A stretch of 64,000 bases of DNA from assembly GCF_001421515.1 (NCBI RefSeq), contig NZ_LMKM01000036.1:62001-126000 (forward strand). The letters run 5' to 3'. This DNA is from Pedobacter sp. Leaf216. GTDB taxonomy: Bacteria; Bacteroidota; Bacteroidia; Sphingobacteriales; Sphingobacteriaceae. The notes beneath the pieces were generated by a model. That model was not told where the DNA came from and made no database searches. It saw only the letters and a list, made by a program, of their open reading frames with translations. Made by a program: the position numbers and the translations under genes. Positions 19,534-28,275 of the stretch are shown piece by piece; within the stretch, counting starts at the first letter, position 1; each line of letters opens with the position of its first letter.

Positions 19534-20835
19534 ATGATCACAACTGAAAAATTATACCAATACTACCTGCAAAGCCCCGTTATTTCTACCGATACAAGAA
19601 ATATCAGTTCGGGTTGTATCTTTTTTGCCCTAAAAGGAGATCTTTTTAACGCCAATGAGTTTGCTGCCCAGGCCATTGAAAAAGGTGCGGCTTTTGCCGT
19701 TGTAGATGAAGAAAAATATGCCGTAAACGAGCAGTTTTTGTTGGTAAATGATGTTTTGACCGCTTTACAGGATCTTGCACGCCAACACCGCAAACAGTTA
19801 AACATCCCGGTGATCGGTTTAACTGGGAGTAATGGAAAGACAACCAGTAAAGAGCTGGTAAATGCTGTTTTAGCAGAGCAATATAAAACCTTTGCGACTT
19901 TTGGCAACCTAAATAACCACATAGGCGTTCCTTTGTCTATATTATCCATCACTGATGATGTTCAGATTGCGGTAATTGAAATGGGGGCAAACCACCAAAA
20001 GGAAATAGAACTGCTTTGTACCATTGCCCAGCCAACCCATGGCATTATTACCAATGTAGGCATGGCGCACCTAGATGGTTTTGGTGGATTTGAAGGGGTA
20101 AAAAAAGGAAAGGCCGAGCTTTACGCCTACTTAAAAGAAACGCATGGTTATACCTTTATTAATAGGGATAATGCTTATTTACTCGAAATGAGTACTGCTG
20201 CTGGCCTAAGTAAGTTAATTTATTATGGAACTGAAAATGGCAATACCATTAAAGGGACATTAAAAAGCAGCGATCCTTTTATTGAAGTGGAGTGGACAAA
20301 TCATGATGTATCATCTACCGTAAAAACCAATTTAACCGGAAGTTATAATTTCGAAAATATTCTTGCAGCAATATGCATAGGTGATTTTTTCGACATGAGC
20401 CCTGAAGCAATAAATAATGGTTTATCGAATTATCAACCTAAAAACAACCGCTCGCAACTTACCAAAACAGAAAATAATACGGTTATTTGCGATTTTTACA
20501 ATGCAAATCCCAGCAGCATGTCGGCAGCTTTAAAAAATATTGCGGTATTATCGGCAGGTAAAAAAATGGCTATTTTGGGCGATATGTTCGAACTGGGGCC
20601 TGAATCTCTTGCGCAGCATGACTTAATTGCAAAACAGGCAGCTGAAAGTGATCTGAATCAGATTATTTTTATCGGAAAAGATTTTTATACGTTTAAAAAC
20701 GATGTTAACGGCGTTTTTTTCGAAAGCCCAGCCGAAGCAGAAAACTATCTGCAAGAAAATCCTGTGCAAAATCATCTGGTGCTATTAAAAGGATCACGCG
20801 GAATGAAACTGGAAAGTTTACTGCAATATTTATAA
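19534..20835 (+). CDS. murF: UDP-N-acetylmuramoyl-tripeptide--D-alanyl-D-alanine ligase
   Basis: 433 residues, usual MurF length. It joins D-Ala-D-Ala to the UDP-MurNAc-tripeptide in the cytoplasm, the last cytoplasmic step of the peptidoglycan stem peptide. N-terminal Mur domain with STDTRNISSGCIFFAL (about 18-33), ATP-binding P-loop GLTGSNGKTTSKE (about 95-107), central motif VIEMGANHQKEI (about 148-159), NVGMAHLDGFGG, and C-terminal domain with YNANPSSM and GDMFELG. It stands alone, not in a dcw cluster, divergent from the M14 peptidase gene. Confidence 0.95.
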   Translation: MITTEKLYQYYLQSPVISTDTRNISSGCIFFALKGDLFNANEFAAQAIEKGAAFAVVDEEKYAVNEQFLLVNDVLTALQDLARQHRKQLNIPVIGLTGSNGKTTSKELVNAVLAEQYKTFATFGNLNNHIGVPLSILSITDDVQIAVIEMGANHQKEIELLCTIAQPTHGIITNVGMAHLDGFGGFEGVKKGKAELYAYLKETHGYTFINRDNAYLLEMSTAAGLSKLIYYGTENGNTIKGTLKSSDPFIEVEWTNHDVSSTVKTNLTGSYNFENILAAICIGDFFDMSPEAINNGLSNYQPKNNRSQLTKTENNTVICDFYNANPSSMSAALKNIAVLSAGKKMAILGDMFELGPESLAQHDLIAKQAAESDLNQIIFIGKDFYTFKNDVNGVFFESPAEAENYLQENPVQNHLVLLKGSRGMKLESLLQYL

Positions 20836-21315
20836 CTTACTTTGAAAATTGAATTTCAGACTTCATCAGTAATTTATAAAAAGTTCGGCTTTATTTTAAA
20901 AAGATAGCTGATAAGCAATAGTTTTTTCAAACTTTTTTGAAGCCATAAAGTTGTTTTATTTTTTCCTATTATTGCAACGACTGTAGCGTAATACACGAAC
21001 GAAACTGAATATAGTACTGCGTTTACGACATCCGGAAAAGAAAACTTGCGAAAAATCCATCTAAACCGTTTCGTCTGTTTTATGTACTACTTTCACCTCT
21101 ATGCTAACAAAAATATAATCTTTTATAGTTACTATTCTCCTGTTTCTGTGGCTTGTTGGGTTCAGAACTCCTTCCGCATATTTATATACTACATTATTTT
21201 TGCAGTTGACTCTCTTTCAGCAGCATTGAGCTGGTAGACGGTTAGACATGGGAATATTTCGATCAACCCGAAAAAGATTCATATGAAGAGCGACATTTTC
21301 ACAGGCTGATGCTTT
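20836..21315. other. Intergenic region between convergent murF and gldH
   Basis: 480 bp between convergent genes. No convincing ORF, tRNA or clear terminator. A 63-codon frame at 21046-21237 lacks start context and protein-like composition. Base composition is less AT-rich than most spacers here, so a decayed gene is possible but cannot be shown. Confidence 0.5.
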
Positions 21316-21813
21316 TTAATTTCCCGAGGACTTACTTACAGTTAAGCCGACGTCGCTCACCTCCAACAGTGGATTATCACGCATATTTTGTTCAATCTCT
21401 ATTTCAAACTTGCCATTTTTAGGAAAATGATAGTTAGTAAGCATTGGTAGGGTATAGGTAAATAGATTGCCCGATCCACTGCCCAGCCACTCACCGTCGT
21501 TTTTCGCCAGTTTGTATTGATACCGCCTGGTTACCGTGTTTTTACCATCCTTAAAATGTGCAAGAATAAAAATATTTGCATATTTATAATCAGCGGTATG
21601 CCTAAGTTTAAAGTATATATTATAGGCTTTGGTATTGTCTTTAATTTCAAACGAGGTAAGAATATGCCTGCGGTAGCTCCACCTTCGATCGGTAATTTCT
21701 ACATTACTATCAATTACACTGGTGGTGCAGCCAACAAACAACGAAATCACCAATAAAAAACCAAGCAAAAACAATTGCTTTTTACTCTGTAGCAGGTTTA
21801 TTTTCTGAGCCAT
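21316..21813 (-). CDS. gldH: Gliding motility lipoprotein GldH
   Basis: 165 residues with a lipoprotein signal (lipobox LFVGC near residue 29). The body (about 35-160; DRRWSYRRHILTSFEIKDNTKAYNIYFKLRHTADYKYANI in part) matches the GldH family of Bacteroidota, needed for surface gliding in Flavobacterium. It overlaps the end of ricT by 32 bp, and the holB-ricT-gldH order suggests one transcript with translational coupling. Presence of gldH does not by itself show that the strain glides, because many non-gliding relatives keep the gene. Confidence 0.85.
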   Translation of the reverse strand: MAQKINLLQSKKQLFLLGFLLVISLFVGCTTSVIDSNVEITDRRWSYRRHILTSFEIKDNTKAYNIYFKLRHTADYKYANIFILAHFKDGKNTVTRRYQYKLAKNDGEWLGSGSGNLFTYTLPMLTNYHFPKNGKFEIEIEQNMRDNPLLEVSDVGLTVSKSSGN

Positions 21814-23332
21814 TGTTATTATTTCGGCGGTTATTGTTCTTCCTACGGTTATTTCTGCTCTTATTTTTACTTTGCTCAGGTTTTAAACCATCTGCTCCAG
21901 CCTCACCCTCAGCTTTCACTACAGGTTTTTGTGCCTGGGGCTGCTGTGGTTTTTGCTTATTGATATTTTGCGGCTTAGGTCCGTTAACATGCTGTGGCTT
22001 AGGCACAACATGTTGCTGAGGCTTTTGCCCAGAATTTTGTGGCTGTTTCGGCCCGTTAGGCTGTGGCTTGTTCCCTTGCTGAGGTTTCTGTCCGCCTTGC
22101 GCAGGCTGTTGAGACCTGTTATTTGGACCGGCATTTTTATCGCCAGCAGGCACTCTATCTCTTCTATTCTGGTTATTATTGCGGCTATTTTTCTGGCTGT
22201 TGTTTCTGTTCTGGTTGTTTTTACCCCGTGATCGTTCATCCAACCGGGTTAAACTATCCTGACCAACCACATTCTCATAATCGAAAGATTTTTCGATCAC
22301 AACCGGCGCAGCAATTTGAACCGCTTCTTCTTTAAGATTTGGTGCTTTTTTACCCGCCTTGTTCATGGCCATAATTTCTTTTACACGGGCCGCTTTAACC
22401 GGAATCCAGTTTTCGTCACCCTGGTAACTGAACCACATTATTTTTTTAAAAATATCTGTTTTCTGGTGGCGGGCATAACCTGCTTCGGTATCTAAGTTTT
22501 CGATTCTATCCGGAATATCCTTTAAAGCATCTAAATAGGTATCCAACTCGTAGTTTAGGCAGCATTTTAATTTGCCGCACTGGCCAGCAAGCTTTAAAGT
22601 GTTTAACGAAAGGTTTTGATAACGTGCAGCAGCTGTAGAAACGGTTTTAAAATTGGTTAACCATGTAGAGCAGCATAATTCGCGGCCGCAAGATCCGATT
22701 CCGCCTAAACGGCCTGCTTCCTGACGCATTCCAATCTGGCGCATTTCGATCCTGATGCGGAAACTTTCGGCCATTTTTTTAATCAGCTCGCGAAAATCGA
22801 CACGGCCATCAGCAGTATAAAAGAATGTGGCCTTGGTTTTATCAGCCTGGTAATCAACATCACTGATTTTCATCTGTAACCGAAGATCAAGCGCCAGTTT
22901 ACGGGCTTTGTGCATGGTTTCCCACTCCATCCCTTTGGCGGCGTTCCACTTTTCCACATCAGCCTCTGTGGCCTTGCGGTATATTTTTTTGGTTACCTGA
23001 TCAAGCGCAGTTTTGCGGCGTTTCATCTGAATGCGCACCAATTCGCCTGTTAGCGAAACGTGCCCAACATCAAAACCACCCGTAGGCCCCTCAACAGCAA
23101 CAAGTTCTCCAATTTCGAGATAAATATTGTCGTTATTAAGAAAAAACTCCTTACGCGAACCTTTAAATTTAATTTCTGTAACCTGAAAAGGTTTATAATT
23201 AGATGGCATATCCAAATTGGATAGCCAATCGTGAACTTCCATTGTTTGGCAACCACCGGTGCCACATGAGCCATTACTTTTGCATCCATTAGGGGTGCAA
23301 CCACCACCTGTTGAACAACTTCCACATCCCAT
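21782..23332 (-). CDS. ricT: PSP1-domain protein (RicT/YaaT family) with long Q/N/P-rich tail
   Basis: 516 residues. The PSP1 core (about 60-310) shows ELVAVEGPTGGFDVGHVS, DFRELIKKMAESFRIRIEMRQIG and the cysteine motifs GSCGRELCCSTW and CGKLKCCLNYELDTYLD. In Bacillus, RicT works with RicA and RicF, binds Fe-S clusters and helps RNase Y; the role here is inferred from the family. Two additions stand out: an N-terminal 28 residues with six cysteines (MGCGSCSTGGGC...), and a basic low-complexity C-terminal tail from about residue 360 with repeated KPQ, GPK and NNR words. It starts 1 bp after the holB stop. Confidence 0.88.
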   Translation of the reverse strand: MGCGSCSTGGGCTPNGCKSNGSCGTGGCQTMEVHDWLSNLDMPSNYKPFQVTEIKFKGSRKEFFLNNDNIYLEIGELVAVEGPTGGFDVGHVSLTGELVRIQMKRRKTALDQVTKKIYRKATEADVEKWNAAKGMEWETMHKARKLALDLRLQMKISDVDYQADKTKATFFYTADGRVDFRELIKKMAESFRIRIEMRQIGMRQEAGRLGGIGSCGRELCCSTWLTNFKTVSTAAARYQNLSLNTLKLAGQCGKLKCCLNYELDTYLDALKDIPDRIENLDTEAGYARHQKTDIFKKIMWFSYQGDENWIPVKAARVKEIMAMNKAGKKAPNLKEEAVQIAAPVVIEKSFDYENVVGQDSLTRLDERSRGKNNQNRNNSQKNSRNNNQNRRDRVPAGDKNAGPNNRSQQPAQGGQKPQQGNKPQPNGPKQPQNSGQKPQQHVVPKPQHVNGPKPQNINKQKPQQPQAQKPVVKAEGEAGADGLKPEQSKNKSRNNRRKNNNRRNNNNGSENKPATE

Positions 23333-23333
23333 A

Positions 23334-24482
23334 TTAATTGTATATATATTGAGTCCCCGCAGGGAGCGTTTTAAACTTGATAATTTTTACCAATTGTAAA
23401 GATACATCTAAAAACAGAATTTTCGGGTTTGCGTTTCTTTCAATGTGGTAATGCGCCTTTTCCAACTCGCCAATTATGGCTTCTGCCATGGGCAGTGTAA
23501 GTACGTGCGTACTGAGCTTTTTTGCTGTTTCAAAGGTTAATGGCGGCAGTTTTACCAATTCTTCGGCACCACTTAAAATCAAACAGCATTCGCGCAAATA
23601 GTTTACGCCATATTTTAAAAAATTCTTTTGGTTTTCTCTTCCCCACTTTGCCGCCTCATCGGTAAACTCCACTAAATCGGGTACTTTGTTGCCAAAACCC
23701 ATTCTTAACCAGGCTGTAAATGTACCCGAGCTATCGCTTTGTGTATCTGCAGCCAGTGCTTTTGCTTCAATTAAATTCCCATCAGCTAAAAAGGAATAAT
23801 CAATGGCCTGGTGCTCAGTTAATCCGCTTGCGTTTAATAAATACCCGGTTACCTCTTCTGATGATAATTTCGGGATCTTAACAATCTGCGTACGCGATAA
23901 AATAGTGGTTAAAATTTGGTCTTGGCTTTGCGCAATTAAGATAAACAGGGTATTTGCAGGTGGTTCTTCAATTAATTTTAACAGGGCATTACCGGCTTTA
24001 TCCAAATATTCGGGCAGCCACATAATTAAAACCTTTGTTTCGGCTTCAAAAGCTTTATAGCTCAGTTTTTTAATAATATCGTGGCATTCTGCAATGTTGA
24101 TATTGGCCTGTTTATTGGCTGCGTCAAGTTTTGACCGCCAGATATCAATATCAAAATAAGGATCGTGCATTACCATGCTGCGCCATTCTTCAAGTACATC
24201 TACAGCAATTTTTACACTTGCCGAAGCAAAAAAAGGATAGGAAAAATGAAGGTCAGGGTGAATTAAACGTTCGTACTTTCTGCAGCTCGAGCATTCGCCA
24301 CAGCTATCATTTTCACCTTTGTTAAGGCAGTTGATGTATTGCGCATAGGCAATAGCCAAAGGCAAAGCACCCGAACCAGCCGCCGATAAAAACAGTTGCG
24401 CATGGCTAATGCGGTTTTCTTTAACCGTTTGCACCAATTGTTGCTTTACTCTTTCCTGTCCGATGATTTCTTTAAACTGCAT
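23334..24482 (-). CDS. holB: DNA polymerase III subunit delta'
   Basis: 382 residues from the ATG at 24482 (MQFKEIIGQE); an in-frame TTG lies 9 bp upstream but the ATG fits the family start. This is the clamp-loader delta' subunit: AAA+ fold with the RFC-like FKEIIGQERVKQQLVQTV start, HAQLFLSAAGSGALPLAIAYA in place of a functional Walker A (normal for delta'), a four-Cys zinc module (CLNKGENDSCGECSSC), EPPANTLFILIAQ and TILSRTQIVKIP (the SRC-like arginine finger as SRT). It heads a holB-ricT-gldH operon. Confidence 0.92.
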   Translation of the reverse strand: MQFKEIIGQERVKQQLVQTVKENRISHAQLFLSAAGSGALPLAIAYAQYINCLNKGENDSCGECSSCRKYERLIHPDLHFSYPFFASASVKIAVDVLEEWRSMVMHDPYFDIDIWRSKLDAANKQANINIAECHDIIKKLSYKAFEAETKVLIMWLPEYLDKAGNALLKLIEEPPANTLFILIAQSQDQILTTILSRTQIVKIPKLSSEEVTGYLLNASGLTEHQAIDYSFLADGNLIEAKALAADTQSDSSGTFTAWLRMGFGNKVPDLVEFTDEAAKWGRENQKNFLKYGVNYLRECCLILSGAEELVKLPPLTFETAKKLSTHVLTLPMAEAIIGELEKAHYHIERNANPKILFLDVSLQLVKIIKFKTLPAGTQYIYN

Positions 24483-24642
24483 TTGGTGCAAAATAAGAAA
24501 TAGATATGAGAAGTTAGATATTAGATTTGAGATTTGACCAAAGTCAAGTTAATCTGGTTTAAGAAAAGTAAGCTCCGGTATTGCATTAACAAACCCCGGA
24601 GGTTTAAAAATCTGCGAGGTTTACCGATTATTTCAAAAACGT

Positions 24643-24650
24643 TACCTTTG
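24643..24650 (+). promoter_or_regulatory. -7 box for ruvX
   Basis: TACCTTTG is an exact match to TAnnTTTG, 60 bp before the ruvX ATG. The spacer upstream (24597-24635) also carries an imperfect inverted pair built from AACCCCGGAGGTTT and GAGGTTTACCG. Confidence 0.5.
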
Positions 24651-24710
24651 AACTTTTTAAAATTAAAAGATGGGTTAACGCTTTACGCCAACACCTAACG
24701 CTTAACATTT

Positions 24711-25127
24711 ATGGCAAGAATCCTCGCATTTGATTATGGCACAAAACGCATCGGTATTGCAGTAACCGATCCCTTGCAGATAATTGCAACCGGATTGGAT
24801 ACCGTACATCCGAAAGATGTAATCGAATATGTTAAAAAATATATGGTTAATGAACAGGTTGAGGCTTTTGTACTCGGCGATCCTAAGCAAATGGATGGTT
24901 CACCATCTGATTCGGCACAACATGTAAAGGGCTTTGCTACCTTGTTAAAAAAATCATTTCCCGATATTCCAAGGCACTGGGTTGATGAACGTTTTACCTC
25001 CAAACTTGCACATGAAGCAATTATGCAAAGTGGTTTGAAAAAAATGGATAGAAGGGATAAAGACAGGGTAGACACCATCGCTGCAACCATCATTTTACAA
25101 TATTTTATGGAAAGTAACCGTTTATAA
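24711..25127 (+). CDS. ruvX: Putative Holliday junction resolvase RuvX/YqgF family
   Basis: 138 residues, the usual length. RNase H-like fold with motif FDYGTKRIGIAVTDP (about 6-20), FVLGDPKQMDGSPS (about 57-70), HWVDERFTSKLAHEAI (about 91-106) and catalytic C-terminal DRVDTIAATIILQ (about 121-133). YqgF proteins process the 5' end of 16S rRNA in E. coli and show junction nuclease activity elsewhere; which applies here is not decided by sequence. It is followed after 7 bp by an O-methyltransferase gene, probably co-transcribed. Confidence 0.93.
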   Translation: MARILAFDYGTKRIGIAVTDPLQIIATGLDTVHPKDVIEYVKKYMVNEQVEAFVLGDPKQMDGSPSDSAQHVKGFATLLKKSFPDIPRHWVDERFTSKLAHEAIMQSGLKKMDRRDKDRVDTIAATIILQYFMESNRL

Positions 25128-25134
25128 CCAACAA

Positions 25135-25770
25135 ATGAGCCTGATAAACGACGATTTACAAGATTTATTAATTGCCTACTGCGCGCCTGAAAGCGAACTG
25201 CTTCAACAGATAGACCGCGAAACCAACCTTAAAGTTTTAATGCCACGCATGTTATCCGGCCACTACCAGGGCAGGGTTTTGAGTATGCTCAGCAAAATGG
25301 TTTCGCCCAAACGTATTTTAGAAATTGGCACTTTTACCGGTTATGCAACTTTATGTTTAGCAGAAGGCTTATCCAGCGATGGCTTGCTGTATACTTTGGA
25401 TATTAACGAGGAACTGGAAGACATGGTACGGAGCAATTTTAAAAAGTCTGCCTACAATGATCAGATTAAATACATCCTTGGCGATGCAACTGCTACCATT
25501 GCTCACTTGGATGAAAGTTTTGATATTGTTTTTATTGATGCCGACAAAAAAAACAATGGCACTTATTATGATTTAATTTTCGATCGCGTTCGCCCCGGAG
25601 GGATTATCATTGTGGATAATGTATTGTGGAGTGGAAAAGTACTTCAGGAGAAACAAGATAAAGACACCAGGAATATTACTAGTTTTAATGACAAAATAGC
25701 TGCAGATGAACGGATTGAAAAACTGATTTTGCCTGTTCGGGATGGTTTGTTTGTGATTAGGAAGAACTGA
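25135..25770 (+). CDS. Class I SAM-dependent O-methyltransferase
   Basis: 211 residues of the caffeoyl-CoA/catechol O-methyltransferase family (PF01596). The SAM site is seen as ILEIGTFTGYATLCLAEGL (about 63-81), acidic LDINEELE, metal/substrate region FIDADKKN (about 132-139) and VDNVLWSGKV (about 162-171). It would transfer methyl from SAM to a hydroxyl, usually with a divalent metal. The substrate is unknown; bacterial members are often annotated without known substrate. Close spacing to ruvX suggests an operon of convenience. Confidence 0.9.
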   Translation: MSLINDDLQDLLIAYCAPESELLQQIDRETNLKVLMPRMLSGHYQGRVLSMLSKMVSPKRILEIGTFTGYATLCLAEGLSSDGLLYTLDINEELEDMVRSNFKKSAYNDQIKYILGDATATIAHLDESFDIVFIDADKKNNGTYYDLIFDRVRPGGIIIVDNVLWSGKVLQEKQDKDTRNITSFNDKIAADERIEKLILPVRDGLFVIRKN

Positions 25771-25852
25771 TGTTGGCCTATAGTAAATTGCTCCTGGCCG
25801 TATAAGTCAAGGCTATTACCTATTAAACCATGGTCTATTAACCAAAAATGAA

Positions 25853-26500
25853 ATGAAGAAAATCTTTACTTTTTGTCTTTTCCTTTTATCAGGAATTGTT
25901 GCAAAGGCGCAAGACACGGAAGAATATATTGCAGAACATGTAGAATATGCGCAGGGATTAATGCGCGACCATAAAATACCTGCAAGTATTATTTTGGCTG
26001 TTGCGATACACGAATCTGGCGCAGGTAACAGCAAAATAGCCCAACAAATGAATAATCATTTTGGTGTTAAAGGCCCGAACAACAATGCTGGAATCCGATC
26101 TTCTTATCGCGATTACTTAAATGCGGATGAATCTTACAGTCATTTTGTGGAAATTATGGAAACACGCGAGCCTTTTAACAATCTTTTCGCAAAATATGAC
26201 CAGTATGATTATAAAGGCTGGGCTTATGGAATCCGCCGCTGTGGTTATGCAAGCAGCAGAAGCTGGTCCAGTCAGGTTATCGGACTGATTAAAAAATACG
26301 AGCTTTATCAATATGACGAAAGACCGGAAGGATACGAAGAACCGGTTTACGCAGCTCCGGTTCGCCACCGCACAAGAAGCCGAAGAACTACCACAACTTA
26401 TACAGTAAAATCGGGCGATAACTTAAGTATCATAGCAAAAAAGAAAGGTACAACAGTTAAAAAATTGATGCAGAAAAACGGCATAAAAAAGCGAACTTAA
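25853..26500 (+). CDS. Exported N-acetylglucosaminidase with one LysM domain
   Basis: 215 residues: signal peptide (1-19, ending KAQ), a FlgJ/GH73-type glucosaminidase domain (about 25-155) with IPASIILAVAIHESGAGNS (catalytic Glu in HESG) and NNHFGVKG, then a C-terminal LysM (about 182-212; YTVKSGDNLSIIAKKKGTTV). It cleaves peptidoglycan glycan strands. A paralogue with the same layout follows 132 bp downstream. The upstream spacer contains word-like repeats (TATTAAACCATGGTCTATTA near 25820-25840) like those at 41.6-42.1 kb. Confidence 0.9.
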   Translation: MKKIFTFCLFLLSGIVAKAQDTEEYIAEHVEYAQGLMRDHKIPASIILAVAIHESGAGNSKIAQQMNNHFGVKGPNNNAGIRSSYRDYLNADESYSHFVEIMETREPFNNLFAKYDQYDYKGWAYGIRRCGYASSRSWSSQVIGLIKKYELYQYDERPEGYEEPVYAAPVRHRTRSRRTTTTYTVKSGDNLSIIAKKKGTTVKKLMQKNGIKKRT

Positions 26501-26631
26501 AGCCAGGGCAGAAGTTGAAGTTTTAAGCAAAGCGCTAAGTCAATAGAAATTTAATTCATTCCAACAATTTACAATACCACAGCTCACAATTAACCAGTTA
26601 ACCGATTTAAACAATTAAATATACACCAAGA

Positions 26632-27474
26632 ATGCGTTCATCCAATCATTTAATTTTCTTAGCGGCAATCCTTATCTTTTTGAGCTCGTGCGGTTCGCGG
26701 AAATTTTCCAAAAACAACAAACAGATCGAAAAAGCAGCCAATAAGGCCAATAACAATTCGTACAAAAGCTATAATACTTTAAGCTATATAGATGAATTTA
26801 AGGGTGTAGCGGTAGAAGAAATGAATGCCAACGGTATCCCCGCCAGTATTACCTTAGCACAGGGAATTTTAGAATCGGGCAGTGGAAACAGCGATCTGGC
26901 CAAATATGCCAATAATCATTTTGGTATTAAATGCACATCCGATTGGAAAGGAAAAAACTATTTCCGCGATGACGACCAGAAAAATGATTGTTTTAGGGTT
27001 TATAAAGATGCCCGCGAATCCTTTAGGGATCATTCTGAATTTTTAAAACGCAAACGCTACAGCTTTCTTTTCCAGTTGGATAAAAACGACTATAAAAGCT
27101 GGGCGCAGGGATTAAAAACAGCAGGTTACGCCACCAATCCGAAATATCCTGATCTTTTGATCAATACAATAGAGAAATATCAACTTCATCAATACGATCA
27201 ATCAGAAAGCGAAAAGCAGAAAATTGCGCGTGAGGATAGGGTATTTACTGAAATTAATCAAAATATTCCGCAGGAAAAAGCCAAATTTACACCTGTTGAA
27301 ACACCTCCTCCCGGTGCAAAACCAATTCTTGCTGATGGCACTTATACCGTTGTAAAAGGCGATACCTTATATAATATTGCAAAACGGTTTAACCTAACTG
27401 TTGATCAACTTAAAATGCTGAACGAAATGAGTACGGATGCTATTAAACTGGGGCAGCTACTTAAGGTTAAATAA
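26632..27474 (+). CDS. Glucosaminidase-LysM lipoprotein
   Basis: 280 residues with a lipoprotein signal (FLSSCGSRKF, Cys20). A Lys/Asn-rich linker (about 24-50) leads to a GH73-type domain (about 55-190; IPASITLAQGILESGSGNSD with catalytic Glu, NNHFGIKC, YATNPKYPDLLINTIEKYQL). The C-terminal LysM is at about 236-280 (YTVVKGDTLYNIAKRFNLTV). Paralogue of the preceding gene, but membrane anchored where the first is secreted. Probable role: peptidoglycan remodelling during growth or division. Confidence 0.92.
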   Translation: MRSSNHLIFLAAILIFLSSCGSRKFSKNNKQIEKAANKANNNSYKSYNTLSYIDEFKGVAVEEMNANGIPASITLAQGILESGSGNSDLAKYANNHFGIKCTSDWKGKNYFRDDDQKNDCFRVYKDARESFRDHSEFLKRKRYSFLFQLDKNDYKSWAQGLKTAGYATNPKYPDLLINTIEKYQLHQYDQSESEKQKIAREDRVFTEINQNIPQEKAKFTPVETPPPGAKPILADGTYTVVKGDTLYNIAKRFNLTVDQLKMLNEMSTDAIKLGQLLKVK

Positions 27475-27522
27475 TGTTAAGTACAAACATTGCCTGCCGG
27501 ATATTTGTAGTTTTGTAATCTG

Positions 27523-28275
27523 ATGAAATTTCTTTTCACACTTATTTCCCTCTTAGGCTGCTCTGTGCTGCTTTATGCACAAACAAAACCCGTGCAGGGA
27601 ATCGTTATTGACAAAGAAACCAAACAACGGCTGGCAAAGGTTTACATTTACAACATCCGTACGGGTGATGGTTTATACAATACCACCAAAGGTGAATTTA
27701 GCACTTTTGCCATACCAGGCGATACTTTGGTTGCAGCTTTATCGGGCTATGGGGTTGATACAATGGTTTTTAAGGGCCAGCCGGCAATATATTTTCAACT
27801 TAAAACACTTGGCATACGACTTCGGGATGTAGTGATTCAGCGGCAAAGGTTAACACCCCAACAACTTTACGAAAAAAACGTACAGGAATACCGCTATCAA
27901 ACCATGAAGGGCAGCAGTAAAGATTTATTAAACCTGGGCAACGGTGGGGTAGGCCTTGGTATAGATGCGATTTATAACTTATTAAGCAAACAGGGACGAA
28001 ATGCGCGCCACCTTCAAAAAGTACTCGAAAAAGATTACCGTGAAGATTTGATCGATTATCGTTTTAATGCCAATTTAGTGCGGCAGGTTTTAGGCATAAA
28101 AGATGATGAACTAACGGATTTTATGCAGCAGTACCGCCCAACTTATCAATTTGTACTCGATGCAACCGATTATTCATTTAATCAGTTTATTAAAAATGCC
28201 TATAAAAGCTACAGGTTAAATCCGAAAGCATTGCAATTGCCTGCACTGCCTAAAATAACCATCGAGAAATTGTGA
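27523..28275 (+). CDS. Exported carboxypeptidase-regulatory-like domain protein
   Basis: 250 residues with signal peptide (1-19, ending LYAQ). Residues about 22-105 form a CarboxypepD_reg-like beta sandwich (VQGIVIDKETKQRLAKVYIYN, TTKGEFSTFAIPGDTLVAALSGYG). The rest is helical with no recognised domain (QRQRLTPQQLYEKNVQEYR, DELTDFMQQYRPTYQFV). A distant paralogue lies at 49601-50236. Its TGA stop overlaps the GTG start of the next gene by 3 bp, indicating translational coupling. A TAGTTTTG box sits 8 bp before the ATG, suggesting a very short leader. Function unknown. Confidence 0.8.
   Translation: MKFLFTLISLLGCSVLLYAQTKPVQGIVIDKETKQRLAKVYIYNIRTGDGLYNTTKGEFSTFAIPGDTLVAALSGYGVDTMVFKGQPAIYFQLKTLGIRLRDVVIQRQRLTPQQLYEKNVQEYRYQTMKGSSKDLLNLGNGGVGLGIDAIYNLLSKQGRNARHLQKVLEKDYREDLIDYRFNANLVRQVLGIKDDELTDFMQQYRPTYQFVLDATDYSFNQFIKNAYKSYRLNPKALQLPALPKITIEKL

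Noticed and set aside
21046..21237. 63-codon + strand frame in the murF-gldH gap
   Set aside because: Aromatic-rich, no start context and no resemblance to a known protein.
21215..21290. tRNA-like words (GAGCTGGTAGACGG and TTTCGATC)
   Set aside because: They recall D- and T-loop sequences, but no acceptor, anticodon or T-stem pairing can be formed.
21813..22335. Several + strand open frames of 68-100 codons opposite the ricT tail
   Set aside because: They mirror the low-complexity C-terminal coding sequence of ricT, are Leu/Arg-rich, and have no independent start context.
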